From: Macrophomina tecta
Taxonomy: Eukaryota; Ascomycota; Dothideomycetes; Botryosphaeriales; Botryosphaeriaceae
DNA length: 64,000 nt
Direction of reading: 5' to 3'
Assembly (NCBI GenBank): GCA_024180945.1
Contig: JAKSGN010000037.1
Span: 2,609,501-2,673,500, forward strand
In this document: in pieces, positions 22,691 through 35,500 of the stretch
Layout of the letters: each line of letters starts with the position of its first letter
Numbering within the stretch: the stretch's first letter is position 1
The notes under the pieces: generated by a model
Database searches by the model: none
Told to the model about the DNA's origin: nothing
Seen by the model: the letters and a program-made list of their open reading frames with translations, nothing else
Position numbers and translations under genes: made by a program

Positions 22691-23990
22691 AATGAAGATA
22701 GTAGGGGCGAATATATAACTATTAGCGTATTACGACGTACTACGCGCCTTTAGAAATGCCCTAACTATTATATTCTCTATACTAAGAAATTAGCGGGGTA
22801 GTAAAGGGCTCGCGCGACTATTATATTTAACTTATCTTATAATTCTATTTTAGATAATATTATTAGCCTACTTAATATTATTATTATATAGAATAACCGG
22901 CTTACTGAGTGAAATAAAGAGCTTACGAAGTAGATAGCTAGAAATAAAGATAAGATTAAATACCTATATAGTGCGCTTAAAACGTCTAAGAAAATATAGG
23001 CTAAGATAAAGAAATATATAAAAAAAATAAAAAAGTAGTTAGCGGCTCTCGTAGAGTTAATATATAGAAACCTAAGCTTATAGTCTTAGATTAATACTAT
23101 ATATATAAATATACTCTAAGAAGGTTCGCTAATACTAGTAAATATTAGCCCGTCGTCTATTACTACTATTCTAGTACGTATAAACCACGTGATTATTCTT
23201 AAGACTTAGATAATACTACCCGCGATCGAGCTTAATCTTACTAATACTAACGTTAAGACTATAAGCCTTAGAAATATTTATACGTAGCTATAGATAGTAC
23301 TAGAGAATTAAGAAGCTATAAAGAAGATTAAGTACTATAAAATTATAAAAAACCTAAATAAAGTTACTAAGATACGTATTTTCTTTAGAATAAAAGAGAA
23401 TAAAGAGCTCGTTAAATTAAATTTTAAATAGCTAGAGATAGTCTTTTATAAGATAAGAATTTAGAATCGTTAGTAGTACCTAGTTAAGATAGATAATATT
23501 AATAAGCTAGCTATTCTAAATAATAACTATACTACAGTACGCGCCGATATATATAAGAAGATTAGCACCAAGAATAATATTAAAGTAATATAGATCTATT
23601 AGCTAAGTAAGCTAAGTAGCTATCTATATAAATTAGTAATAATTTATCTTACTAAGAAGAGTAAGGCTGACATATTTTTTACTAGAAGAGTAATTAATAT
23701 AAATAAAGAGACGATATATACTAATATATTTAAATACCGCCCGTATCTAAGATACTACTTTAAGTACTAGAGCTATAACTATCTATAGTTCTACTACCGA
23801 GAAGAAGAATAATATATAAAATATATAAATATTAGCTATAAAAAGAATAACTACTCGTTAATAATAATAAAGTATACTACTTATAGTAGCTTATATAGGG
23901 TAGACTATAAAGGCTATCTAAAGTATAATAAGCTCTTATATAAAATACTTTACTAGTATAATAAGTAGGTTACTTAAGATAATTTATACA
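22690..23990 (+). pseudogene. LINE-2 ORF1
   Basis: The plus frame reads a coiled coil (DNIISLLNIIIIxNNRLTE; KTSKKIxAKIKKYIKKI), then the central domain (RxYLVKIDNINKLAIL; KLVIIYLTKKSKADIFF) and zinc knuckles with Cys changed to Tyr (RYYFKYxSYNYLxFYY). It is colinear with LINE-1 ORF1, including the phrases YLVKI-N-NK and IYL-KKSKxD. No plausible ATG survives at the start. Confidence 0.65.
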
Positions 23991-24119
23991 AACTTAGAAA
24001 AGAGTAAAATAGTATAGTATAGTCTACTAAATAATAAAGACCTTAGTAATTTTAGTATTATTTTTATCTTAAAGCTAAGCTACTTTCGCAGGCTTAGTAA
24101 TAAGACTATAGTAGTACTA

Positions 24120-27100
24120 GTTACTTATTTATACTAGAAGTAATTACTACTAATAATATCATAATATAGTTATTATTTTATTTATTTAATATTATAAATC
24201 TATAAAGATATATAAGCTAGGTAAATAGTAGTATTCTCTACTAATATTATAGCCGTAGTTATTATACTATAAAACTAAATCGTATTTATAGTAGCCATAT
24301 ACGTCACTAAAAAGAAGAACGTAAATAATTTAAAATTTACTAGTATACTTAAGCACCTATAAATAGTAATTATATAGATAGAAAGCTAAACTAATAAGGT
24401 ACTAGAGCTTCTTATCTATAGTAATTTTAATAGATATAATTAGTTATAGAAAGATAATCTTATATATAACTTACTATATAGTAAAGAAGGCATGCTAATA
24501 ATTAACTTTATAAAGAACTTTTATCTATAGAGCCTACTACCTAGAGGTATAATTATATATAAGTTAGTTAAATATAGCTCTATAATTAATTTTATTCTAG
24601 TATTACCCTAACTAATAAAAGAGATAAGTAACTATAACTCTACTAGTATAGTATATAAATATAATTATCTAGCTATTAAGACCTATTTTAAGACTAATAT
24701 ATCTTACTAGAAACTAGAAGTATAATATATATTCTATAATACTAACTAGAAGACTATTAAAAGTAAGATAAGAAAAATACTTATTAAAAAGCTTTTTTTA
24801 GATACCTAAAATATAGAAAGCTTTACTAACTATCTATTAGAAACGGTTTTAGTAGTACTATAGCACTATATCTCTAAAGTAAGACTATTACTATATATAA
24901 AAAAGTAGTAGATAGCGGACCTTAGTTAACTATAAAGATTATATACCTACTTTAAAAACTAGATAAGAGAGTACTAAAGATAAAAATAGCTAGATATCTA
25001 GTTAGAAATATAAATAAAAAAGTAGCTAAAAGATTCTATAACATAATAAGGCGCTAAAAGTAAAGATACTAAAAGAACTTTCTTATAAAGCTAACTAATA
25101 TTTAGAAAGCGGCTAAGTATCTTACTAATTTAAAAAGTAGCGAATTTACTCGAATTATATATCTTAAATACTAGAATGGATACGTAGAGTTCTATAAAAA
25201 GATTTTAGAAATACTAATTAGAAATTTCTTCTCGGAGCTTTTTAAAGTCTAAAAAGGTATATAGACTATAGCAGCTTAGAACTATAGTAAATAACTTAAA
25301 TATATACTACTAATAATAGAAAAAGTAAAGAAGGCTATCTTCTAGACTAGTTTATTTAAAGTACTAAGAGTAAATAAAATTTCTATAGTTATATAGTACG
25401 AGTTTTAGCTAGTAATTAGTAAGTATATCTTTTAGCTTTTTAATAAATTATTACTATATAGTCGCTTACCTAGCTATTAAAGTATCGTAAAAATTATTTT
25501 ACTATATAAGATAGAAAAGTTAGCGGAGATAGTATAAGAATATAAGCTAATCTCGCTATTATCGACGCTAGAAAAAGCGCTAGAGTTAGTAGTAGTAGAG
25601 AAAATCTCTACTTTAGTAAAAAAGTACTCTCTACTACCTAAGAATTACTTTAGTAATAGAAAGTAATAATTTATAGTATAAATACTAATTATTCTCTAGT
25701 AATATATTTATAATGCGTAGTATAAAGATAAGGTTCTCTTACTTCTATTATTTAATATTAAAGAGACTTATAATAATATTATCTAAGATATACTTCTTTA
25801 GTAGCTCTAATAAAGAAGAATTTCGAAAGTACTAGTTAAATAGATAAAGATATTTTACTCTAATAGAAGCACCTCTATAGTAATAAATAGCGAAATATCT
25901 AGAATTATAGACTTACCGTAGATAGAACTTCTATAGAAATTATTTCTCTCGCTAATACTATTTCTATTCTTTAACACTAACTTAGTCTAGTCTATAACTA
26001 ATAAGAATAAAGAAGCTATTACCTTTATTAATAACTATAACACCTAGGTAATAGAATTATTTATAAGCGAAAATATAGTAAAGCTTTAAAAAATAATAAT
26101 AACTCGAGCTAAAGAGTAGAAAGCGATAAGTAGCGTAATATTTAAAATAAAAAATATAATACTTATCTACTTTATATAAAATAAGTAGAGGCAATCTAGC
26201 TAGCTAATAATAGTTAAAAAAAAGATATATCTAAAGATAAAAGTAAAGATTCTTAGTATTATCTTTAACTAAAAACTATAGTTTAAGGCTTATATAAAAA
26301 GAATTATAAAAAGAGGTATTTAGATAGTCCTAGCGCTAAAATAACTATAGAATCTTTAATCTAGTAGCGTATACTAGCTTTTCTTAGCTATTATAGTCTT
26401 AGTAGTTAACTATATAGCTCTAATATAGGTGCTAGCTATAATAGTACTACTAATAAAATTACTTAAGGTAGTATAGAGAATTATAAATAGAGTAATTACT
26501 AGAATATTTTAAATAATAGCACTATCTATTCTTAAAGTTAAAGTAGTAATTTTATCTATCGAGATTTACCTCTACTACTAACTATTTTAATTTTAGATTA
26601 GCTACTATACTCTATTATAGAAATACCTATTCTAGAAGCTAAAGTATATAATTAATCTAGGTAATACGAGGTTCGTATTTCTACTATAGTAAATAATACT
26701 AACGGCTAAAGAAATTAATACTAAGTACCTTAAAATAATCTACCTATTTATAAGAATACTATAGGCCAATAGACTAGCTATTTAAATTAATTTTCTAGAG
26801 CTAGCGAAGCTCTAAGCTAGCTCTTTACTAAGATTAGAGGTAGCTATCTTTACGAGTAGTATATAAAAAAGTAATAAGCTCGAAACTAATATCTTTTATA
26901 TAGATAGTAGAAGTACGACTATCGTTACTTACTTATATCTAGTTAGTAAATCTAAGTTAGTAGATAGATTATTTATAGAGCTCTATATAATCTACTAAGT
27001 AGTAGAGCTAATATAAAATATATAGTTATTTATAATAGTAGCTATATATTCTGAAGTAGCTAAGATAAAATATACTATCTATAGTAATAGTAAGATAGTT

Positions 27101-27900
27101 CTCTATCTTCTCCGTAGACTATAATAAGTACTATATTAGAAAACTATTTAAAATATTCTCTACTTATTAGACTAGATTAGATATAATAAAAGACTGCCTA
27201 TTAAGTTTAGATAAATACTAGTGCGCGAAGAAATTAAAAAGAGTAAGAAGATATATAGCTTAGTACTATAAGCTATAAAAAATAATTAAGAGCCGCTTTT
27301 AGATAATCTACTACGATTATTAGTAATAGCTCGGTATAGAAAAATTACTTTAAAACTATAAAGAAGAATATTTAAAGCTTCTAAGATTAGTAAGTCGAAC
27401 TATAAGCTTAACTAAGTATTAGTATAGTTCTATACTAAGAAGCTCTATAACTAACTAAACTATAAGAAAGCTATAGCGATTACATAACTAAGAATATTAA
27501 AAGCAAATCTAAATAAACTACTATATAAGATTAAGCAAGTAGAAATACCCTCGTATAACTATGAAGTAGAGAGAAAAATAGTTAAGTACTTTTTTTTAAA
27601 GTATTTATATTAGATAAATCTCCGCGCTAGATTATAGGTTAACCTAGAAAGTAGATTTAGTAATCTCGCATTTATACTAGGCGAATAGTTAGGCACGAGA
27701 AAGTTAGATAATAGATATATAAATAGACTACTAAAGAAATAATAGGTAGATATATATATAGTTAAAGTAATAGTAGTCTTTACTCTAGCTACTAAAAGAC
27801 TAGTAGTAAGTAGAAAGTAAAAGCTTAATTTTTTTAAGTAAAGTAATTTCTTCTCTAACTAACTATTACGCCGCTATAGAGACTAATAGTACTTAAAAAG
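24120..27900 (+). pseudogene. LINE-2 ORF2: endonuclease, reverse transcriptase, RNase H
   Basis: The endonuclease motif NFNRYNxL and later SLLPRGIIIYK lie at about 24420-24560. The reverse transcriptase catalytic block reads FINNYNTxVI near 26030 (the family has FVDDY; Asp to Asn by RIP). NxKLxFKAYIKRIIKRG and NRVIIRIFxIIALSI form the thumb region at about 26260-26530. An RNase H start, IFYIDSRSTTIVTYLYLVS, is near 26890. Numerous stops occur at Trp and Gln positions. Product: a LINE polyprotein for target-primed reverse transcription, not functional here. Confidence 0.65.
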
Positions 27901-28155
27901 TAACCTTAAAGAAAATAGTACGAGGGGTATATAAAGAATAGCTCTACTTTTATATTTTCTCTTTTTTTTATATTTATTAAGCTCTATCTATTAGTTAATT
28001 TATCCGTGTCTATTTTTAGATTATTAAACTAAAGGGGGGTATAGATTCTTTACTTATAGTATACTAGGCCTCGAATAAACTAAGATTCTAATATAGCTTA
28101 GCGTAGAATAGTATTCTTTATTCCTATAGTCTACTAAGACTAATAAGATATATAA

Positions 28156-28156
<1 letters not shown>

Positions 28157-28195
<39 letters not shown>
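28157..28195. repeat. (TTA)13 tail of LINE-2
   Basis: 39 bases of uninterrupted TTA repeat at the 3' end of LINE-2. Simple-repeat tails are common in LINEs. Confidence 0.85.
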
Positions 28196-28197
<2 letters not shown>

Positions 28198-28387
28198 CTT
28201 TAATAGGTTTTCTTTCTCTTTAGTATTTAAATTCTTAGAGGTAGAGGCCTGCTCGTTATACTATTTTACTATTATAATCGATTTCTATATATATAAATAT
28301 TATTTATACGGATTCTTAGACTATTCTTCTATACTAACTACCTCGCTAAAACTTTTCTTCCCGCTAGTCTAAATTATTACTACTATC
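28196..28387. repeat. Terminal ~170-bp satellite monomer, module 2
   Basis: 28275-28387 matches 50190-50330, the last satellite unit next to the TLH gene: ATAATCGATTTCTA..., then CTAACTACCTCGCTAAAACTTTT. The match resumes after chromovirus C at 35001 for roughly another 100 bp. So the sequence around the chromovirus C insertion is a second copy of the array edge. Confidence 0.7.
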
Positions 28388-28766
28388 TATTACGATACTA
28401 GCTAGAGGAAATAGAGAAAGAACGGCCCTATTCTCTAGAAAACTCTAACCCCTTAGAGTAGAAAATTCTTAGTTTAGATTACGCCCTAAAGGGTAGAAAG
28501 TAGATCTATTACCTAGTATACTAACTATAGATTACTCGACTTACTAGATTATAGTAAGCTAGCTAGTAATCCACTATAATTTAACTAAATACTTTATATA
28601 TATAGGCTATACTCGTTTATAGTAGATAGGACCCTCGTGGTTAACTTATTAATTAAATCTTACTCTACTACTATGCGAATCTTTTCTACCTACTGCGATG
28701 GCTCTAGAAAGCCTAAGCTATCCGACGATATACTAAACCTCCTCTAGAAAGAGTATTAGTGTAATA
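28388..28766 (+). repeat. Chromovirus C 5' LTR
   Basis: 379 bp, starts TATTACGATACTAGCTAG and ends TATTAGTGTAATA. Compared with the 3' LTR the differences are largely C/T and G/A. Confidence 0.9.
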
Positions 28767-28799
28767 CTTTAACTACTACTCTATAGGCACCGGAGGTAA

Positions 28800-31700
28800 T
28801 TACCTAGTAAAGAATACTAACTATAAATAATAGAAATTTTCTACTCTAGTATAACCCCTAAGGGGAAGATATACCTATAATCGAAGAATAACTCCTGCCC
28901 TAACCTTAATCTTAAGACCCTATATAGGTTCTATATAGGCTTATTTAGAATCTTTAAGTTACTATATAGCGCCTCGAACTCGGCCAACAGGAGTAATCTA
29001 AATAAATAGCTTACCTAATCTAAAACTTAACTCCTACGACCACCCATCCGATATAGACCCTAATAATTAACTAGGAAGTTATATAAGGACCCACCTTAAA
29101 CTCTAAACCTATAGATCTAGTCGTACCTCTAGCCTTTAAATTAAAAATTAAGGCCCTAGATATATTTAATAGGGCTAGAGGGTAACTAAATAAATTTCTA
29201 TAATAAATCTAAATATACTTTTATATATATCGAACCTTCTTTTAAGATAATATCTAGAAGGTACTATTTACTAGCTTCTATCTAAGGGGTAATACCGCTA
29301 GATAGTTCGAACTATACTAGATTAACTAGAATAGCACTAAGCTATATAAAGAAACTAAAGAAATTATTAATAGTTTCGAAAAATTTACTAAGGTACTACG
29401 TGCTATATTTAATAATAAGAATTACTACTAGGATACTACCTATTAAATCCACCGCCTAAAATAAACTAGATTAGCTGCTAACTATACTATCTAGTTTTAA
29501 CTATATATCTTACGCCTTAAATAGAATAATAAGGTCTTGCGTATACTCTACTACGAGGGACTTAAGAACTATATTAAGAATAAATTCGCCCGTACTAAGC
29601 TATCTACTATATACTAAGAAATAGTGTGTACCGTAATCTAAATTAACTTATATATATATAACTACTTCTAGGAGACGGGAAGATTTTCTTAGAATATTAC
29701 TAATACTACCTAACCTTATAATAGTCTACTACTAGGGAATTCTATAGACCTAGATACTAATTAACGAAGGACTCCTTGGCTAGCGCTAGAAGAAGAATAA
29801 TATAGATATAAGAAGAGTCTCTACTTTTACTATAAAAAATATAGATATATTAGTAGAAGCTATTCTAATAAATAAAATAACTTCTATTATACTAATAAGT
29901 AAACTACTTTAGCTACTAAAGAATAACTTAAAGCTTCTAATTATAATATTCTCTACTAGTTTTTCTATAGCATTGAAGCTTGCCTAATATATTAAGAGGC
30001 TAAGAATATTAGTAGGTACTATTTAAAAAACTAAAAATACCTACTAAACTAGGGCTATAATAGGCGAGCTCCCTACTCTATAGAACTATAGTAGTACCGA
30101 CTAGAATTACTAAAGAATATATACTAGAAAATAAAGAAAATTCTATAAAATATAAAAACTACTAGATTATTATAATAAAGATTAATAGGCGACGAGTACT
30201 TATTCTTATTAACTTAGTCTTATAAGAAAACTATATCTTAAATTAATTTATAGAAAAGGCTAACCTAAAACCCTAAGAAAAGAATTAACCCTACTAGCTA
30301 AAAATAGTTAATAGATCCCCTAGCTCCTTTAGAGATAAGAAGATAATTATCGAAACCGCGAAACTAATTTTTAAATATAAAGACTATAGAAAATATATCT
30401 ACCTAAACATTACTAAGATTTCTAAGTACGATATTATTCTCGGTATTCCTTAGTAAAAGAAATAGAAATTGCAATATAATTAAAATAATAGAGAAATTAT
30501 TCTAAAATCTAGAGAAAGAAACTAGAAAGAACTAAAATAAAAACCGTGAACTATAGCTAAGCTAATTACCTATATAAGCTTAATATTATAGACGGTCTTA
30601 GAAAGGACCTAAAAGAAGAAATAAGTAATTAGAATAATATAGTATTATCCTACTACTATAAATAAAGAACGAACTCGATAAATTAGTACTACTAGATAAG
30701 AAGAATTAGACTACCTAATACCTATAGAAGGTAATAATTCTACTAGAATCTATAAATAATATCTAAATAGCGTTCTAAAGAAATACTACTAGTTTAAGAA
30801 GATTTTTAGAGAAAAAATTAAAGATATATTACTAAAATACTAACTATAGAACTACGAGATTAACCTAAAACTAGATACTAAACCTCGATTTAGGCTATTA
30901 TACCTAATATTAAAAAAAGAATTATAAGTAATAAGAGAATACCTAGACTTATTACTAAAGAAAGAATATATCTAACCCTTCTAATTCTTAGTAGAATTAC
31001 CTATTCTCTTTATATTAAAACTAGAAGGTAAGTTATGCCTTTATATAAACTATAGATTCTTAAATAATATTACTATTAAAGACTGCTACCCTCTACCCTA
31101 TATTAACGAACTAAGAAATCGCCTCTCCGAAGCGCGGTTCTTTACTAAACTAGATCTACAGAACAGATACTACCTTATTTAAATTAAAGAGAAATATAAA
31201 TAGAAAACTATATTCCGAACTCGATATAGTTTATACGAATATTTAGTAATATTCTTTAGACTTACTAATACTTCTACTATATTTTAAGCCCTCGTTAACT
31301 ACATTCTATAAAAATACCTAGATAGATATTATATAGCTTATCTTAATAATATTCTAATTTACTTAGAAACCCTTAGAAAATATAAGAAATATATCTCTAA
31401 AATCCTCTAGAAACTACTTAAATATAGCCTCTTAGTTAAACTAAAAAAAATATATCTTCTATATCTAGAAGGTTAAATTCCTAGGTTTTATTATCGAACT
31501 AGAAAAAGTAGTTATAGATCTAAGAAAAATAGAAGATATTCTAAAATAGCCTAAACTAAGAAATATTAAAAAAGTATAAGTTTTTCTAGGGTTTACTAAC
31601 TTCTATTAGTATTTTATTAAATAATACTTCTATATAGCTAAATCTTTAATCCGACTTACCTAAAAAGATACCTTATTCGCCTAGAAAGAACTATAATAGA

Positions 31701-33905
31701 AAGTATTTAACTAACTTAAAAAGACCTTTATAGAAGCCCTTATATTAATTATATTTAATTTTAATAAGCCCCTCTATCTTAAAACTAATATATTTAACTA
31801 CGCTATTAGCGCTACTCTTAGTTAGCTAGATAATAAGAAAAGATTATATTCTATTACGTACTACTTTTATAAAATATTACCTATAGAACTTAACTACGAG
31901 ATATACGATAAAGAACTACTCGTAATTATTATAGTATTTAAGAAATAGCGATATTACCTTAAAAAAGCTAACTATAAAATTATAGTATATTTAGATTATA
32001 AGAACCTAGGATACTTTATAACTACTAAGATATTAAATAGAAGATAAGTATAATAGATAAAATAACTTACTCTTTTTTACTTTAAGATCTACTATCGTAA
32101 AGAAAATAAAAATAATAAGATAAATATACTTAGCTATAGAGCTAATTACGTAGAAGAAAAGCTAGAATTATTACTAGTAGTACTTAGATAAAATAATAAT
32201 AGTATATTAGGCTCTAATCGCTCCTAAATTATCGAAGAACTTAACGTACTATAGAAAGAATAGATACTAGTATCTATTATAAGACTAGAAAGTTTTATCG
32301 ACGATAACGAGCCCCCGAGAGCCCTAATACCTAAGTAGAAACCTAAAGACGATAAAGAACTATAAAATAAAGAACCTATATCTATACTAAAAGAAACTAT
32401 AAAAAAAATAGTAAATAAAGAAGAAGATAATACTACTACTTAGAAATAAATTATCTAAAGAAAATATAATAATAATCTACTATTCTAGAAACTACTATAA
32501 CGAATAGATACCCCCAAATATAATAACCCCGACCTAGTCTAAGATTGTAGAGGTAATATACTATTCTACGAAAAAATCAATATACTAATACCTTTATATA
32601 AATAACTAATAAAGAAATATTATAAATCTGTAGTTTATAAATACCCGGGAATAATAAGAACCTTAGAATGACTTATAAGATACTTTTATTTTTTCTAAAT
32701 AAGAAAAATAGTAGAAAAAGTCATCTAGAAATATAATAAATATATAAAGAATAAGGCGGTATAATATATACTATACGAATATCTATAGCTTATTATAATA
32801 CTAACTAAACCCTAGAAATTAGTTATAATAGACTTTATTATCGACCTACTAATTTTAGTAGACCCCGTAACTAGAATATAATATAATACTATTCTAATTA
32901 TCGTCGACTATCTAATAAAATAGGTATACTTTATCCCTTATAATAAGAAAATTAGAGTAGAAGGCTATACCTACCTCTTTATTAGATATATTTTTACCTA
33001 CTATAGGATGTCTAAGGAACTAATTATAGACTAAAACCTACGATTTAAAGCTAAGTTCTAGCAAACCTTAGTTTATAAGCTAGGAACTAAATATAAGATA
33101 TTAATAATAGTATACCTATAAACTAATAAATAAATAAAACGAACTAACTAGATACTAGAGTAGTACCTAAGATTCTATCTAAACTATAGATAAAATAACT
33201 AGGTCGAACTTCTATCGCTAGCCTAATACGCGTATAATAGTATATTAATAGAAGCTATATAAACTATACTCTTCTACGCTAACTATAGTTTCGACCCTAC
33301 TACCTTCGGAGAACCCTAGATCTATAAAGTACTCGCCTAAAAAGCTATACTTAGGGCAGATTAGCTACGCGAATTATACTAAGAAATAGCTCGAGATATT
33401 AAATTTATCGTATACCAAATAGCTATATACTATACTAGACGGCGCTAGGCGTCGCTACTTCTAAAGAAGAGGGATAAAGTCTAGCTTCTTAGAAAAAATA
33501 TTAAAACTATATAATCGAATAATAAATTAGACTATAAAAAAATCGGACTTTACTAGATTAAGAAAAAACTTTTACCTATTTTCTTTAAACTTAAATTACT
33601 AGAATAAATAAATATATATCTAGTTTTTTATATTTTCTTACTTAAATCTATATATAGCAATACTAAACCCGATCTAGAAATTAAAATATACCCTAATAAC
33701 GCCGATAGAGAATAGCTAGTAGAAAAAATTCTTAATAGAGACTAGATTAATAGTTAATATAAGTATTTTATTAAATAGAAAAAAATAAACCCTACTAAAA
33801 ATTCTTAGAAACTCTTATAGAAACTAGTCTCTTACTTTAACTATAAAGGACTTATCTAGAAATACTACTAATAAAACCCTAACTACCTAAATCTAGAGTA
33901 TTCTC
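28800..33905 (+). pseudogene. Chromovirus C gag-pol remnant
   Basis: Gag lies at about 28900-29800 and a CCHC-type knuckle at about 29810-29870 (FYYKKYRYISRSYSNK, Cys to Tyr). The protease is at 30200-30450 (NYILNxFIEKANLK; KYDIILGIP). Reverse transcriptase at 31080-31640 reads DCYPLPYINELRNRLSEA, FFTKLDLxNRYYLI, FFRLTNTSTIF and AYLNNILIYLE (YVDD mutated to YLNN). RNase H is at 31660-32200. Integrase at 32500-33420 includes GYTYLFIRYIF, FDPTTFGEP and GPY-like KIGLYxIKK. The chromodomain is at 33700-33880 (VEKILNRDxINSxYKYFIK). All frames are broken by stops at Trp/Gln sites. The interval 33905-34580 has further protein-like plus-strand sequence (EVDIALVVAKRFLQRRSRF) that I cannot assign. Confidence 0.75.
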
Positions 33906-34583
33906 CTACGATATAAAACCCGGAGGAGGCGTTAAGAATATCTAAAACTAGTCTACTAGTATCTTCTAAGAAATCGCCCCATTAAAACTTACTATATTAC
34001 TACTATCTAAATTTAATAGCTATACCGTATACGCTTTTTTAAGCTCTAGCTTCTCTAAGAATAATAAACCCTAATATATTATTTTATACTTTTAATTATT
34101 AAGAAACTACTTCTACTATTCTAAATACTCTAAACGGGCTATAGAAGTAAGAAGAAAGTTTTAAGCCATCTTTAAAGCCTACTAAGAAGTAGATATAGCC
34201 TTAGTAGTAGCTAAACGTTTTCTATAAAGGCGATCGCGCTTCTAATTAACTAAGTTTTCTATAACTATTAATAACTACTTACTAGGAACTAGAAGAATCT
34301 ATTATCTTAAACTAAAATACTCTAAATATTATAGCTACGACCCTAATAGATATATTTAAAATAACGAGAAGATAAAGTTTCTAGCTTTTTTTCTAGTAAT
34401 ACTTTATACTTCTTACCTTTCTTATAGTAGTAACTATAGGAAGGCATAATAATAACTCCTAGATAAGCAATACGAGTAGCTAAATTATAGTACTTAGAGG
34501 ACTTATAACTAGATATCGCGAAATAAAGTTAAAAATAAGTAGCGAAATAGACGAGAAAGAACTACTCTATACTTATAACTTTA

Positions 34584-34619
34584 AACTTTCGGGTCGAAAG
34601 TTACCTAGAGGGGGAATAG
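34584..34619 (+). promoter_or_regulatory. Hairpin and polypurine tract of chromovirus C
   Basis: AACTTTCG-ggt-CGAAAGTT (34584-34602) is an 8-bp inverted repeat. It is followed by the purine run AGAGGGGGAA and then the LTR start at 34620. It parallels 1422-1456 in chromovirus A. Confidence 0.6.
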
Positions 34620-35000
34620 TATTATAATACTAGCTAGAGGGGATAAAGAAAGAATAGCCCTACTTTCTAAAAAAAATTCTAATTTCTTAGAGTAGGAAAT
34701 CCTTAGTCTAAATCATGCCCTAAAGAGTAGAAGGTAGATCTATTACCTAGCGTACTAACTATAGTTTACTCGACTTACTAGATTATAGTAAGCTAGCTAG
34801 TAATCTACTATAATCTAACTAAATACCCTATATATATAGGCCATACTCGTTTATAGTAGATAGGATCCTCGTGGTTAACTTATTAATTAAATCTTATTCT
34901 ATTACTATACGAACCTTCCCTGCCTACTACGATAGCCCTAGAAAGCCTAAGCTACCCGACGATACGCCGGACCTCCCCTAGAAAGAGTATTAATATAATA
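34620..35000 (+). repeat. Chromovirus C 3' LTR
   Basis: 381 bp, the partner of 28388-28766. It ends TATTAATATAATA and is followed by CTATC. Confidence 0.9.
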
Positions 35001-35500
35001 CTATCTATTTCTCTACTCTTCACTTTCTCTACTATCTATACCTAATTAAACACTAAACTCTACTTTAAAAATAACTTCTTTAAGATCTATAACTAATATT
35101 TATTTATTTTTTCTACTCTATATCTTTTTTTTTTATATTCTCTAACTATTACTATTCTTTATCTTCTATCTCTCGCCCCTATTATTATCTTTAATTAATC
35201 TACTATTAAATAACCCCGATATTATATTTTTTAATATTATAAAATAACGTCTATATACTCTCTATTTAAATAAATACCTAACTTACTATCCTTATATTTT
35301 TATATTTATAAATCTACTAGTTTTTTAAATATATAAACCCGCCTTATTCTCTATTCTATCTTTTTATTTCCTATTCTTTCCTACTATGTATTCTCTATTA
35401 TATATCTATTTTACTCTACTTTTCTTATTTATATGCTGTGTTTCAGCTTCTTTACTTTACGCGCGCGCTCGATCTCTTAATATTAATTCGTCTTGATCTA
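35001..35500. other. AT-rich flank between satellite edge and TLH-like fragment
   Basis: The first ~100 bp match 50320-50420 (CACTTTCTCTACTATCTATA, then ACTTCTTTAAGATCTA), continuing the satellite edge interrupted by chromovirus C. The remainder is pyrimidine-rich with no recognisable gene. Confidence 0.5.

Larger units (their letters stand above)
22690..28195 (+). mobile_element. LINE-2, Tad1-like non-LTR element
   Basis: About 5.5 kb, plus strand. It carries ORF1 with coiled coil and zinc knuckles, then ORF2 with endonuclease, reverse transcriptase and RNase H, and ends in 13 copies of TTA. The domain order, especially the RNase H after the reverse transcriptase, is that of the Tad1 group of fungi. 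It is RIP-mutated throughout. The 5' end is approximate; a target-site duplication was not found. Confidence 0.75.
28388..35000 (+). mobile_element. Chromovirus C (Ty3/gypsy), complete, RIP-mutated
   Basis: 6613 bp with LTRs 28388-28766 and 34620-35000 and a perfect CTATC duplication (28383-28387 and 35001-35005). Plus-strand order is gag, zinc knuckle, protease, reverse transcriptase, RNase H, integrase, chromodomain. A second, partial copy is at 63214-64000. Confidence 0.9.
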
